From Erwinia tracheiphila (GTDB lineage Bacteria; Pseudomonadota; Gammaproteobacteria; Enterobacterales; Enterobacteriaceae): DNA of 64,000 nucleotides. The stretch's first letter is position 1. Every line of letters begins with the position of its first letter. The stretch spans positions 3,658,001 to 3,722,000 of the forward strand of contig NZ_CP089932.1 in the NCBI RefSeq assembly GCF_021365465.1, read 5' to 3'. Position numbers and translations under genes: made by a program. The notes below the pieces were generated by a model. The model was given only the letters and a program-made list of their open reading frames with translations. It did no database searches and was not told the DNA's origin. Below, one piece after another: positions 28,776 to 37,351 of this stretch.

Positions 28776-28993
28776 CTGTCGGCCAGCGCCTTAATGGTAC
28801 GACCGTGTCGCCCCATAATTTCGGCAAATTCAGCATCCAGCTTTGCTTCCTGCCACGCGTTGAAATCATCTCGGCTGATAAGCACAGCGGCAGAGCCATC
28901 GCGGCGAGTTATTTCTACAGGCTCACCAGCCGTAGCCGCTTCCATTACTTCGGCAATATTTTGCCGGGCCTGAGATGTGGTATAGGTTCGCAT
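28772..28993 (-). CDS. phd: Phd/YefM-family antitoxin
   Basis: 73 residues from the ATG at 28993, which has an ideal AGGAGG site; a longer in-frame start upstream is unlikely. The N-terminus MRTYTTSQARQNIAEVMEAA is the DNA-binding Phd fold; EPVEITRRDGSAAVLIS is typical of the family; the C-terminal tail should wrap around Doc. It precedes and overlaps doc, and such proteins usually repress their own promoter. Confidence 0.9.
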   Translation of the reverse strand: MRTYTTSQARQNIAEVMEAATAGEPVEITRRDGSAAVLISRDDFNAWQEAKLDAEFAEIMGRHGRTIKALADR

Positions 28994-29059
28994 ATAACCT
29001 CCTTTGATGTACACCTTTAGCGTACAACATAGACGTACAACAGGCAACGATAAAAGATA

Positions 29060-29755
29060 TTAACCTGCGTCAACCTCGTTAAGCGCTACCATGATCGCCA
29101 GCCGTTCAGCGGGCGGAAGAACTGCATATTTCGCGCGCCAGCGCTCTACTTTACGCTTAATACGGTGCCGATCGTTGTAGTCTTTTCCGGCAAACGCATG
29201 GGAATACGCGCGCCCCTCCGGGTAGTTCATCCAGATTTTTTCTGTTCGCACGCCGCCGCGCGTCATGGCTTGAAATTCTTTGCTACGCCAGCCCACCAAC
29301 GTTTCGTCATAAAGCTGCGACGGGTATCCAGACAGGATCACGCTGACGTTTTCCGGCAGGCTCATGAGGCAAGCTAATAGGCGCTCATGATCGGCAACGG
29401 TATATTCATGACGGTAGCAGGCGCGACTGGTGCGCGTTTCTGGCAGATAGGGAGGATCGGAATAAACCAGCACGCGGCCATGTTGAGTAAAGTTTTCTCT
29501 ATTCAGAAAACCAACAGCATCACCGTGATACAGATGCAACCGGGGCGGTGTTTCCTCCATCTCTGACCAGCGATCCCGCGTTAATTTAAAAGCATTTTCA
29601 TCAACATCAATTCCAATAGTCCTGGCTGCAAGTGGCTTGTGAAACATTACCGCACCACTGCCCAGGTGCGTTTCAATGTAGGTATCATGCGGCGGCATTT
29701 CAGCAATGATTTTTTGATAGACACCGCTACCGCCTTTACTCCCTAAATAACTCAT
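29060..29755 (-). CDS. Phage DNA adenine methylase (D12 class)
   Basis: 231 residues from the ATG at 29755 (MSYLGSKGGSGVYQ). The SAM-binding part shows THLGSGAVMFHK and the catalytic motif SDPPYLPETR (DPPY), so it is an N6-adenine methyltransferase related to phage Dam-like enzymes; the target is not evident. It begins on the stop of a small upstream frame (ATGA overlap). A second, different adenine methylase lies at 34344-35186. Confidence 0.85.
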   Translation of the reverse strand: MSYLGSKGGSGVYQKIIAEMPPHDTYIETHLGSGAVMFHKPLAARTIGIDVDENAFKLTRDRWSEMEETPPRLHLYHGDAVGFLNRENFTQHGRVLVYSDPPYLPETRTSRACYRHEYTVADHERLLACLMSLPENVSVILSGYPSQLYDETLVGWRSKEFQAMTRGGVRTEKIWMNYPEGRAYSHAFAGKDYNDRHRIKRKVERWRAKYAVLPPAERLAIMVALNEVDAG

Positions 29756-29949
29756 CCGTAAAACCTCGCATTGCAGCTGCAGCACCGATAAAAATGACGG
29801 TGCTCGATGCGTATGGCCGACACTGCCAAATCTGACAGTGCGGTACCCAATGAGCGCCACATTATGGCGCTGGCGGACTCTTTGCCGCCCGCACCCGCAG
29901 AATCGCTATTTCCGGCGTAACGCATTACGCCAGCCATACCGATTGCCAT
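29752..29949 (-). CDS. Small coupled phage ORF, function unknown
   Basis: A 65-codon frame ending YRCCSCNARFYG whose TGA overlaps the ATG of the methylase gene (ATGA). The overlap suggests translational coupling, but I see no strong ribosome site and no family I can name with confidence. Similar frames in phages are sometimes annotated as cell-division-inhibitor-like. Confidence 0.35.
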   Translation of the reverse strand: MAIGMAGVMRYAGNSDSAGAGGKESASAIMWRSLGTALSDLAVSAIRIEHRHFYRCCSCNARFYG

Positions 29950-30004
29950 GAAAACACGGTATTAAGCCCCGCCGAACTTAGAGATAAATGCCTGCCCTGC
30001 GGGG

Positions 30005-30364
30005 TCAGGCATGCTTCATGCGCTCGTTTAACGTCTCAACAATGAACGCATTCACCGATACTTCATTTTCTGCGGCTGCCTGATTCAGGCGTTCGCCGAA
30101 AGATTCAGGGTAGCGAAGCGTGAATGTCCTGGTTTTTTCCTGGCGGGCGTAAGGTTCTATACCTTCCGCACTACAATCTTCCAGATACTCACGAAGCGAA
30201 ATATCGCCTTCTTTGTTCAGTCCCTGAATACTGTCAGAAACAAAGTCACAGTAGCCTGTCAGCCCCAGAAAGCGCCCGCGAAACATATTAATTTCCGGCA
30301 CGTAGCTGACAACCGCTGGCTGCCCGGCAATAACGATCATATTTGGGGTGGCTGGTTTTGTCAT
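30005..30364 (-). CDS. HicB-like antitoxin-type protein
   Basis: 119 residues from the ATG at 30364. The N-terminal part has the HicB fold signs (MFRGRFLGLTGYCDFVSDSI then LNKEGDISLREYLEDC), and the C-terminal part (FTLRYPESFGERLNQAAAENEVSVNAFIVETL) is a ribbon-helix-helix DNA-binding domain. HicB proteins neutralise HicA toxins. No HicA-like gene with its usual GSHH motif is visible next to it, so it may be an orphan regulator. Confidence 0.75.
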   Translation of the reverse strand: MTKPATPNMIVIAGQPAVVSYVPEINMFRGRFLGLTGYCDFVSDSIQGLNKEGDISLREYLEDCSAEGIEPYARQEKTRTFTLRYPESFGERLNQAAAENEVSVNAFIVETLNERMKHA

Positions 30365-30383
30365 GGTTTCACTCCGGTGCTTT

Positions 30384-30665
30384 CTAACCATTCGCGCAGG
30401 CTGACGACTGCGCCTTTAGTAAAATGCAGCTTCCGGCATATTGCCCCCTTACTTCCCGGCCATTTTTCCACATCAGTATTACCACTTCGCCTGGATTGAA
30501 TCGTGCACCATTGATGCATATATATTGCCTGAAAGAGAAGATCACATGCTGATCATCGTAGGGCAAAAAGTAGTCGGTCGCATCATCAATGCTCACCTCA
30601 ATATAACCGGGTGGTTTAGTTTTTAATGGTTGTGCATTTCTGGCATCCATCCGGGGTATCCTCAT
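30384..30665 (-). CDS. Small phage protein of unknown function
   Basis: A 93-residue frame from the ATG at 30665, overlapping the 3' end of gene A by about 50 bases. Contains YFLPYDDQHVIFSFRQYICI and FNPGEVVILMWKNG. Family not recognised. The same DNA in another frame reads LHFTKGAVVSLREWLESTG just before the HicB-like gene, so the 3' boundary or a frameshift here is uncertain. Confidence 0.45.
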   Translation of the reverse strand: MRIPRMDARNAQPLKTKPPGYIEVSIDDATDYFLPYDDQHVIFSFRQYICINGARFNPGEVVILMWKNGREVRGQYAGSCILLKAQSSACANG

Positions 30666-33111
30666 TGTTTTTGCTGACTTCATGTGAGCATTTTTTACAA
30701 TAGCGGAGCAGATTAACAAATCTGATGCTGCCGTTCCTGTCCATAAACATTTTTCGCGTCTTATCAGTATGTACAGACGAACCCCGCGATAACGCTTCAA
30801 CCAGTCGTTCACTTACATATATTCCCAGAATGTCCAGCACCTTGCTGGCCCTGGCTGCAAGCTGGGGCGGTGGAGGGGATGAATGCACCGGTTGCGAGTA
30901 TTTTGTTGGTGGCGAACTCTCTTTACTTCCTGGTGGTGGGCTACTGCGCAGGCGTTTTAATAATTCCCGTCTTTCGTGGCGTGTCATCTGCCCGAAATCC
31001 TTAATTTCCTGCGTAGCAATATCTGTACTTTTGTCTGAATTTTGCTCAGGCGGACAGTTATTGCCACGAGTCCAAGGGGCGTCAGGGCCGCCCCGAAGGT
31101 CAGGGTCAACCCCCTTAAGGGCTTCTTCTGACGCGGATTTTATTCTTTTTCTGACCATTACCCAGTTGTCGGGGTGCGTGCAGACGCGCGACTCTTCACC
31201 AAGGGCGGGGGCCCAGATACCGAAAATCTGTATTCCGGCTTCGCCGTAATCGTTGAGTTTGTCGGCGACATCGTAGGCGGTGCGGATCAGATAGTCTTTG
31301 CGGGGGATCAGCACGCCGCCCTGACTGTTGATATAGCTGGCAAAGCATCCGGCATCGGCGGCAACCAGTACGTTATCCATTGACTTGTCAGGCAATTCTG
31401 CGGGGCCATCCTTCTGGCGCGACATCTGGACGGCCAGCCTTCGCAGTTCACGGTAAGCCTGGCGGGAGGGAATGCCGAAGAACTGGAACTGGCGCACACC
31501 GTGTAAACCCGTCCAGCCAATAGCGTGCTCCACGCTATCGGCCATGCTTTTTCCGCTGTCATTATCCACGCGCGGCTGACCTGTTTTTGGGTCAATGCCG
31601 CCTACTGCTGCGCCATCAACGTTTTTACCTATATAGGTTGCGATATAGCTTGTTGGGGTGCCTTTTTCTTTGGTGATAAGTTCGCTTTCAAAGCGGGGGG
31701 TAATATCGTCGCCCAGCTCCGCCCTGTCTTCGCGGATCGCAAATTCGCGCACAATATCAACAATGGCCTCGCGTTCGTTCGGGTGCGCAAAAATCATCAT
31801 GTGCCAGTGGACGGTACCGTCATGATGCGGTTCGGCAACCCTTACCCCATACCAGCGCAGCTTTTTGCGATTAAGTTTCTTTCGTACCCCGGCAAAAAAT
31901 ACGTTAACCAGATAATCGCTGCTGTCGCGTACCGTTGAACCGTCCCATTTGGGATTGAGTGGGCCGCTCTCCAGCGTGGCATGGAAGCGCGAAGGGCAGG
32001 TGACCGTCAGAAAAACGGCCTCATCGCCGCGTGCCTCGGCGATATTTTCCATACCCTTCATGGTGGTCATCATTTCAAAACGGCGGTGCTTTGGGTTGCT
32101 GTTACCGGCGTAATACGCATCTTCCAGATCGATGGTGAAACCATCCTCATTCACCAGTTCGTAAGATTTAAGGAAGTCGCGCATGCGGCGGCGCTGGTCG
32201 CGATGTTCTGTGAGAGCATCCCGACTGAGGTATACCGATGTGGTTTTCGACACCATCCCGGCAGCCCTGAGCTGTTCTTCCCGCCAGATGCGCCGGAGTC
32301 GCCAGAGTTTGCGCTGCCACCAGTTGGCGCAGGTCAGGCGGGCTATGGCACCCGGAAGTTGCTCAAGGTCTGGTTCACTCCGTCGATCGTTGTCTGTTCT
32401 GAGTGCTTCCCACCCTGCAGGTGTGACGTTCAGTTTAAATACCGTGCGGGCCAGATTCTGGTAAGCCTCAAGGGCGTCATTCAGCGAGAAATTAACGCCG
32501 TACAGATCACACAGGCGGTTAAACTCACCTTCTATCGCGCCCGCCGTCAGGGTTGCAGCTGTCTGGATCTCGCGTTTGGTCAGTCGGGGAAGGTCGAGTA
32601 ATGCATCCAGTCGCTCTTTTGCCGTCACATACTGATAAGCAGGCGTCCTGAAGCGGGTATCGATGCGTTCCACGCGTTTAAAAATGCGGTTAAGCTGGCC
32701 GTGCAGGAATGCGCTGGCTGGGCGCTCCTTCTTTCCGCCCTGTTCCGCGTCATGTTGTTTTTTGCGCAAAAAGCGCAGGCGCTGCATGAGCGGTTCGCGC
32801 AGATAATCTGGCATTGCCAGAAGCGCAACCACCTGATTATTGTCCCTGTCCCGTCTCGCTGCCCGCCTGTCTTCTTCGGTTCTTTTCAGCTCCTTATCAC
32901 GAATAAGATCGCGTTCGAGGGCGCGATTAATCATGATCTCACAGGCTGAGGGGGGCTGCCCTGCCCGGCGCAACGCCTCGGCCCGTTGATCACTACGGGT
33001 GTAGTAGGCTATTTGTCTGGCAAGCTCTGTAATCCGGGGGGCTTTGCCGAAGGTGGACGGATCGGGTGCCGGTCGGGGAGCATTCCAGTACCAGGCGTAA
33101 GGTGCGCTCAT
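30616..33111 (-). CDS. A: P2-like replication endonuclease gpA
   Basis: An 831-residue HUH nuclease that nicks the phage origin and starts rolling-circle replication; P2 gpA has 761 residues. The metal-binding motif is in HHDGTVHWHMMIFA, and the two catalytic tyrosines four residues apart are in TSYIATYIGKNVDG, as in P2 (Tyr450/Tyr454). A C-terminal cysteine pair cluster (CKKCSHE, CQKC) is extra. The P2 origin lies inside this gene; I did not pinpoint it here. Its start overlaps the upstream gene. Confidence 0.93.
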   Translation of the reverse strand: MSAPYAWYWNAPRPAPDPSTFGKAPRITELARQIAYYTRSDQRAEALRRAGQPPSACEIMINRALERDLIRDKELKRTEEDRRAARRDRDNNQVVALLAMPDYLREPLMQRLRFLRKKQHDAEQGGKKERPASAFLHGQLNRIFKRVERIDTRFRTPAYQYVTAKERLDALLDLPRLTKREIQTAATLTAGAIEGEFNRLCDLYGVNFSLNDALEAYQNLARTVFKLNVTPAGWEALRTDNDRRSEPDLEQLPGAIARLTCANWWQRKLWRLRRIWREEQLRAAGMVSKTTSVYLSRDALTEHRDQRRRMRDFLKSYELVNEDGFTIDLEDAYYAGNSNPKHRRFEMMTTMKGMENIAEARGDEAVFLTVTCPSRFHATLESGPLNPKWDGSTVRDSSDYLVNVFFAGVRKKLNRKKLRWYGVRVAEPHHDGTVHWHMMIFAHPNEREAIVDIVREFAIREDRAELGDDITPRFESELITKEKGTPTSYIATYIGKNVDGAAVGGIDPKTGQPRVDNDSGKSMADSVEHAIGWTGLHGVRQFQFFGIPSRQAYRELRRLAVQMSRQKDGPAELPDKSMDNVLVAADAGCFASYINSQGGVLIPRKDYLIRTAYDVADKLNDYGEAGIQIFGIWAPALGEESRVCTHPDNWVMVRKRIKSASEEALKGVDPDLRGGPDAPWTRGNNCPPEQNSDKSTDIATQEIKDFGQMTRHERRELLKRLRSSPPPGSKESSPPTKYSQPVHSSPPPPQLAARASKVLDILGIYVSERLVEALSRGSSVHTDKTRKMFMDRNGSIRFVNLLRYCKKCSHEVSKNNEDTPDGCQKCTTIKN

Positions 33112-33494
33112 TACTTCCCGCCCCCGAACTCAGCCCAGGCAACCTGACATGCTTTCAGCAACCGTGCGGACTCGGCGATAAAATCCCCGGCGTCCAGGTG
33201 TCCTGATCGCCGGATACTGTGAGCAATGAGATCGGCAAAAAGCGGTCCGGGTGAATGATAGATGGCCAGTGGCCCCTCATTGCGTTCCATCAGGCTGTAA
33301 AGCGCCAGTCCGTACTTTTCAGAGATGATCCGGTAGCGGCCATCAATAATGCATTGTCCGCTGATCGTTTCCTGCTGGCTCTCATGATGGTGGGTCAGTA
33401 ATTTGTGCCAGCTGTCGTGGTAATCCTGAGTGCGAGCGGCCAGACGTGGATCACGTCCCCACAACCAGTCAATAAAGGCGTAAAAATCGGTCAT
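33111..33494 (-). CDS. Phage protein upstream of A, unknown function
   Basis: 127 residues from the ATG at 33494 (MTDFYAFIDWLWGRDPRLAA). Contains GQCIIDGRYRIISEKYGLALY. Related P2-type phages have an uncharacterised gene at this place. Its stop codon overlaps the start of gene A, so the two are probably translated together. No named domain recognised. Confidence 0.75.
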   Translation of the reverse strand: MTDFYAFIDWLWGRDPRLAARTQDYHDSWHKLLTHHHESQQETISGQCIIDGRYRIISEKYGLALYSLMERNEGPLAIYHSPGPLFADLIAHSIRRSGHLDAGDFIAESARLLKACQVAWAEFGGGK

Positions 33495-34144
33495 GCGCGA
33501 TTCTCCCGTTTTACAGGCGTGAGCAGGCACCCCGGTATTGCTGCGGGGTGCGCGTTTGCGGGCGGGTTAAGCTGAAGTGAAGTCTTTGAAGATCGCCTGT
33601 ATATCGCTGACGTCATCGGCGATATAGCTGAGGGCTGATTGCAAATAAAGTGGCATCGGGTCGTAATCCCGTCTGAGTATTTCAGCGGACAGGAAAAACG
33701 CCATTGCGCGGGCGCGGTGCAGTTTTCGGTTGATTTCGGTGGTCTGATGCGTGCGAACGACGTCGCGGGCACTCGGTTTGTTGCAGGTAGAACTATTGCG
33801 GGTTGCCATGGTTGAGCATCCTCTAGTGTAAGAGTTAAAAACTCACCACCGAAGATTCTCACGTCTAAGGGTGGTGAGACGTACAGGGGTGAGAAACCGG
33901 TCACACTAGAACCCGGCCCAGCCGAAGCTGGCCCTGCACGCCCCACCATAATGCTGATGTGGCCGTGCTTCGCACACAAAAAAACCGCGTTAGCGCGGTT
34001 GTGCGCTAGTGTAATTACCGGGTTCTCACACCCGGCAGCCGATTTTGCGGCTGCACGGGGAATATAGCCTCCGGTAATCAGAATATGCAAGGTTTTTTTG
34101 TGGGCGCTGCTGCGGGGGAGCATTCGACTGAATCCCGTCATCAT
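33491..34144 (-). CDS. Possible Ash-family-like phage reading frame
   Basis: A minus-strand frame whose first half includes AVFLCAKHGHISIMVGRAG and GPGSSVTG, which resemble the Ash protein family of P4-type phages. The second half overlaps the 80-residue gene at 33567-33809 in another frame and is probably not real protein-coding sequence, so the true 3' limit is unclear. The underlying DNA is rich in inverted repeats (ACCGCG-TTA-GCGCGGT, CCGGGTTCTCACACCCGG). Confidence 0.3.
   Translation of the reverse strand: MMTGFSRMLPRSSAHKKTLHILITGGYIPRAAAKSAAGCENPVITLAHNRANAVFLCAKHGHISIMVGRAGPASAGPGSSVTGFSPLYVSPPLDVRIFGGEFLTLTLEDAQPWQPAIVLPATNRVPATSFARIRPPKSTENCTAPAQWRFSCPLKYSDGITTRCHFICNQPSAISPMTSAIYRRSSKTSLQLNPPANAHPAAIPGCLLTPVKRENRA
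33567..33809 (-). CDS. Small helical phage protein
   Basis: An 80-residue frame, MATRNSSTCNKPSARDVVRT... with RARAMAFFLSAEILRRDYDPM. Mostly helical; P2-like phages carry similar short uncharacterised genes between B and A. No function can be assigned from the sequence. Confidence 0.6.
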   Translation of the reverse strand: MATRNSSTCNKPSARDVVRTHQTTEINRKLHRARAMAFFLSAEILRRDYDPMPLYLQSALSYIADDVSDIQAIFKDFTSA

Positions 34145-34347
34145 CCCGCAACCTGTTCGCCAAAGATAACGTATGGAAGCTCCCCATCCTGTTCGTCAGT
34201 GATCTGACGCACCCGGATGATTGCCCCCGGCTTGATGCCACATGCCTCTCTGGCACTGCCACAGATTATCGAGTCGCCGATATGGACATGCGCATCAGGG
34301 ATGAACGTCTGATGGCGGGCGACCATTTCTTTGCGAGATTCACTCAT
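34141..34347 (-). CDS. Small phage protein of unknown function
   Basis: A 68-residue protein: MSESRKEMVARHQTFIPDAH then VHIGDSIICGSAREACGIKPGAIIRVRQIT. Its start overlaps the stop of the upstream dam gene by four bases, so it belongs to the same operon. No family recognised. Confidence 0.6.
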   Translation of the reverse strand: MSESRKEMVARHQTFIPDAHVHIGDSIICGSAREACGIKPGAIIRVRQITDEQDGELPYVIFGEQVAG

Positions 34348-35186
34348 ACCTGACTCTCCGCGTGGGTGCCCAGAGTGCCGATCACCTCTCTGGCCCTCTG
34401 GCGGTTACTGGCGTCAGTGCTGACGGAACGCTGCACGCTGATTTCGTGCATCCTGAACGACTGGTAAATCTCGCGGGTGGTTTCGGTGTCACTGTTGGAA
34501 ATGACAACCGGCGCGCCATATTTGCGGTTAACCTCCAGCAGCTCCGCCACTAACTGGCGGTGGTGCTTCCCGGTGAATGGCTCGGTGTGGTATTGAGTGA
34601 AACTGGCGGTTTCGCTGACAGGCAGGTACGGCGGATCGCAGTAGATGGCTTCATCCGTTCCAGCCATCACTTTGAGGGTGTTTTGAAACGAGCTGCACAG
34701 GAAAATGGCTTTGGTGTCGTTGGCCTTCTCGGCAAACTGGCGGATCTCCGTTTCCGGGAAGTAAGGCGCGGTTTTGTGCTGACCAAAGGGTACGTTATAG
34801 CCACCACGCTGGTTATAACGCACCACGCCGTTGTAACCGTGTCGATTGAGATAGAGAAACAGCGCAGCCCTGTAAACATCAGGCAACCCCTTCACGCTGT
34901 TGAATATGTGACGGTTGCGCAAATAAGCTTCCTTTGAATTCCCCTCAGCGAACAGCTGACGCGCCATACCAGTCAGCAGATCGGGGTTACCCTTAACCTC
35001 GCGATAAAGGCGGATCAGATCCGGGTTGATATCGGCGAGGATATAGCGGCGATAATCGGTATTGAGGAACACTGACGCGCCGCCCACAAAAGGCTCAACG
35101 AGGCAATTGGCCTTTGGAAGGTATGGCAGTAATTCAGGTATAACGCGGGTTTTTCCTCCCGGCCATTTGAGAAGGGAGCGGATCAT
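34344..35186 (-). CDS. dam: Dam-type DNA adenine methylase
   Basis: 280 residues from the ATG at 35186 (MIRSLLKWPGGKTRV). Motif I is KWPGGKTRV with VEPFVGGASVF; the catalytic motif is YCDPPYLPVSETASF; also NRHGYNG. This is close to T4/phage Dam enzymes that methylate GATC. It probably shields phage DNA or changes host methylation. The start overlaps the exonuclease stop. Distinct from the methylase at 29060-29755. Confidence 0.92.
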   Translation of the reverse strand: MIRSLLKWPGGKTRVIPELLPYLPKANCLVEPFVGGASVFLNTDYRRYILADINPDLIRLYREVKGNPDLLTGMARQLFAEGNSKEAYLRNRHIFNSVKGLPDVYRAALFLYLNRHGYNGVVRYNQRGGYNVPFGQHKTAPYFPETEIRQFAEKANDTKAIFLCSSFQNTLKVMAGTDEAIYCDPPYLPVSETASFTQYHTEPFTGKHHRQLVAELLEVNRKYGAPVVISNSDTETTREIYQSFRMHEISVQRSVSTDASNRQRAREVIGTLGTHAESQV

Positions 35187-35755
35187 AATGCCGCCCCCGT
35201 AGCGCCTTTGGCTGCGAGGCTTTTCAGGTTGTCTGAGAGCTGGGCGATCTGATTCCACACATCAGCGGCAGCGTTATGTTTTTCAGGGTCAACAAGCCGA
35301 TTTGAGGCATACCCACAGACAGTAAGCGTAACCTCTTCAACCGTTCTGACATCGCGGACATTCCAGAAATTCCAGACCGGTTTTAACTCTACAGCGCGCA
35401 TTGCGTTATAGATAATCGGCATATCGTAATCAGTACCGCGCGCCCAGACTTTCACGCTCGCCTGATCACAATTTCTCAGGATAAACCTATTTAATTCACT
35501 GAGAGCTACAGGGAGGGAGCCAGCCCCTTCTTTCGTTACCTCCGCTCGTACTTCTCCCGACTGCTTAAACCACCATCTGATTGTTTCAGCACCCAACGTT
35601 CCGCCGAATGCTTCACTGCTTTCAATAGCAATAGCCCGGTACATTGAGGCGAAAACCTTACCTGACATAGGATCAAAGATTGCCGCAGCTACAGACGCAA
35701 TAGCGGCAGTTGGCTTGTTATCCATGGCTTCAATATCAATCATTACGTGTTTCAT
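35183..35755 (-). CDS. Phage 3'-5' exonuclease (DnaQ-like)
   Basis: 190 residues with the RNase H-like exonuclease fold: HVMIDIEAMDNKPTAAI (Exo I, D and E), WARGTDYDMPIIYNAM (Exo II), and DPEKHNAAADVWNQI (Exo III, H...D). Related to the phage exonuclease family with a five-residue DIEAM/DLETM start. Its stop overlaps dam. Confidence 0.85.
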   Translation of the reverse strand: MKHVMIDIEAMDNKPTAAIASVAAAIFDPMSGKVFASMYRAIAIESSEAFGGTLGAETIRWWFKQSGEVRAEVTKEGAGSLPVALSELNRFILRNCDQASVKVWARGTDYDMPIIYNAMRAVELKPVWNFWNVRDVRTVEEVTLTVCGYASNRLVDPEKHNAAADVWNQIAQLSDNLKSLAAKGATGAAL

Positions 35756-35824
35756 CTTGCTTTCCTCGGGGTGCAGGAAGCCCGGCGCGATGATGCGCCT
35801 GACTGCCGGTTAATCATTCAGTGG

Positions 35825-36217
35825 TTAATTCGCTGCGCCGTCCGGTGCGGGTGGTGGTGATCCGCGTGACGCCTGAATTTCAGGGCGCGGCGCAGCATGA
35901 TCGAGAAACTCCCACGGCAACGCCGCAGCCAGCTCCGCCAGGCGCTTGATGCCCAGCATCAAAGATCCGCGTTCCTGCTCACTCAAATCGTCAAAGTCTG
36001 CTCTCAGGCGTTCCCGCGTCAGCTGCGGCAATCCCTGAAACCGCGCAGCAGCTTCGTTAGCAAGAATAAAAATAACCTCACGCTGGTCTTCTCCCAGCAG
36101 GTCATAACGATTGGCTGTTTTGCAGGTGCGGGAGACCTTAAGCTCCGACTGCAAACGGGCGCACTGTTCAAGAAATATCTGACGGCCCGATAACGTTTTA
36201 TCCTGTCCGGTACGCAT
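35825..36217 (-). CDS. Phage protein of unknown function
   Basis: 130 residues from the ATG at 36217 (MRTGQDKTLSGRQIFLEQCA). Helical, with LLGEDQREVIFILANEAAARF and DFDDLSEQERGSLMLGI. No family recognised; position fits the variable block between cox and A. Confidence 0.6.
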   Translation of the reverse strand: MRTGQDKTLSGRQIFLEQCARLQSELKVSRTCKTANRYDLLGEDQREVIFILANEAAARFQGLPQLTRERLRADFDDLSEQERGSLMLGIKRLAELAAALPWEFLDHAAPRPEIQASRGSPPPAPDGAAN

Positions 36218-36383
36218 GGTTTTACCTCCATCACTGCTGCTTATCCGGGGCACAACTCGTAAGTAGTGCCCCGGATAAGTGCCGGGTTTTAACCATTCCC
36301 GGCGCATGGTTTTGTGGTAATTTCGTTATGCCGCCTTCGACCAGGAAGTGAGCGGCATAACTACCCACCAACAAGGAGAATTC

Positions 36384-36626
36384 ATGTCACAAAACGAGAC
36401 TGTTCCAATCCTCATTCCCGGTGAAATTTAGTGCTACATAGCCAATCACCTGGCATGTCTTCGTTTTCATTACCGCCTTCCTGACGGTGAGGTCATCCCT
36501 CAGGCTGATAAGCTCTTTACGGGTCTCACTCCAGAACAAGCCATAGATGCCATTGCTTTTCTGAAGAGCTATGTAGAAAAGATGGCCGCTATTGGCGCTT
36601 CTGAAACTGGCAAATCCCGCCACTAG
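36384..36626 (+). pseudogene. BssS-like small gene interrupted by an amber codon
   Basis: A plus-strand frame with a good AAGGAGA site reads MSQNETVPILIPGEI, then TAG at 36429-36431 (codon 16), then CYIANHLACLRFHYRLPDGE ... LTPEQAIDAIAFLKSYVEKM to a second TAG. The part after the amber resembles the BssS/YceP biofilm-regulator family (LRLHY, then LTP.QA). Restored length would be 80 residues. It is the only rightward gene in this block besides the repressor side. Confidence 0.55.
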
Positions 36627-36726
36627 TCACGATAAAACCGGCAACAGATCCGCTGTCGTAATATCTCTTTCTCAGGCCGCATAACTTCGCGGCCTCTTTT
36701 ATCTTGTTTTTAAGTTTTCTTTTCAT
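36589..36726 (-). CDS. Possible 45-residue basic phage peptide
   Basis: A short minus-strand frame, MKRKLKNKIKEAAKLCGLRK then RYYDSGSVAGFIVTSGG. A GGAGG site lies six bases before the ATG. It overlaps the 3' end of the BssS-like pseudogene and the hairpin at 36674. No family known to me. Confidence 0.35.
   Translation of the reverse strand: MKRKLKNKIKEAAKLCGLRKRYYDSGSVAGFIVTSGGICQFQKRQ
36674..36700 (+). terminator. Terminator after the BssS-like gene
   Basis: AGGCCGC and GCGGCCT pair around an eight-base loop, followed by CTTTT on the plus strand, 48 bases past the second stop of the BssS-like frame. Confidence 0.6.
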
Positions 36727-36960
36727 TGCTGGCCTCCTTCAGAGGGGTTTCGGCGCAGGTCTTCGATAATTAGCTGACTTTTAGGTTATGCAAGGCGGGG
36801 TACGTCGATTTATCAGTCATAGCTACCTCAACTTTGCGGGTGTAATTAAAAATTCTTGTTTTTTTCACACATTCCACGACTTCAATTAGTTCTGGCTATT
36901 AAAGGAATGGCATCGTCTAAATACGTATAAATGCCGGTGCGGCCTTTGCTTCCTTGCGTT

Positions 36961-37200
36961 TCATGACGCCATATCCGCTATTGCCGGGGATGGCACCTCA
37001 CCATTCATTACGGAATTGACAAATGGACGAAGCACGATCAATGCTTCATCGTCATTCGTGAAAAAGGCCGCGCCGTAGAGATGCTGAAGACCACTAACCA
37101 ACACACCGTAATGTGATTCGCGCCCTTGGGGATTATTTTCAAAATTAAAATAATAGTCCTGAAGTAATTTATTTATCTGTTCTGCGTAGAAGCTTTTCAT
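36961..37200 (-). CDS. Small phage protein of unknown function
   Basis: 79 residues, MKSFYAEQINKLLQDYYFNF then GVLVSGLQHLYGAAFFTNDDE. An AGGAGGC site precedes the start. Soluble, acidic. No family recognised. The upstream small membrane-protein frame overlaps its 5' end. Confidence 0.6.
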   Translation of the reverse strand: MKSFYAEQINKLLQDYYFNFENNPQGRESHYGVLVSGLQHLYGAAFFTNDDEALIVLRPFVNSVMNGEVPSPAIADMAS

Positions 37201-37351
37201 TTTCCATGCCTCCTGATTTGAATTTATTTTTCAGATTAACGCGGTGGCAATGGTCACGAATTATTGCCTGTGCGGATGTTAAAAATACCCAGGAAAAAAC
37301 CAGCAGCCAGAAAGCCAGTAGTAAATCATCAAAAAGAAATGAGTCGTCCAT
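37169..37351 (-). CDS. Small membrane peptide, phage early region
   Basis: A 60-residue frame starting MDDSFLFDDLLLAFWLLVF with one strong hydrophobic segment (LLLAFWLLVFSWVFLTSA). It overlaps both neighbours by a few dozen bases, which is common in this compact block but also lowers certainty. Confidence 0.45.
   Translation of the reverse strand: MDDSFLFDDLLLAFWLLVFSWVFLTSAQAIIRDHCHRVNLKNKFKSGGMENEKLLRRTDK

Noticed and set aside
30384..30450. HicA toxin gene beside the HicB-like gene
   Set aside because: The short segment LHFTKGAVVSLREW lacks the GSHH-type HicA core and any proper start.
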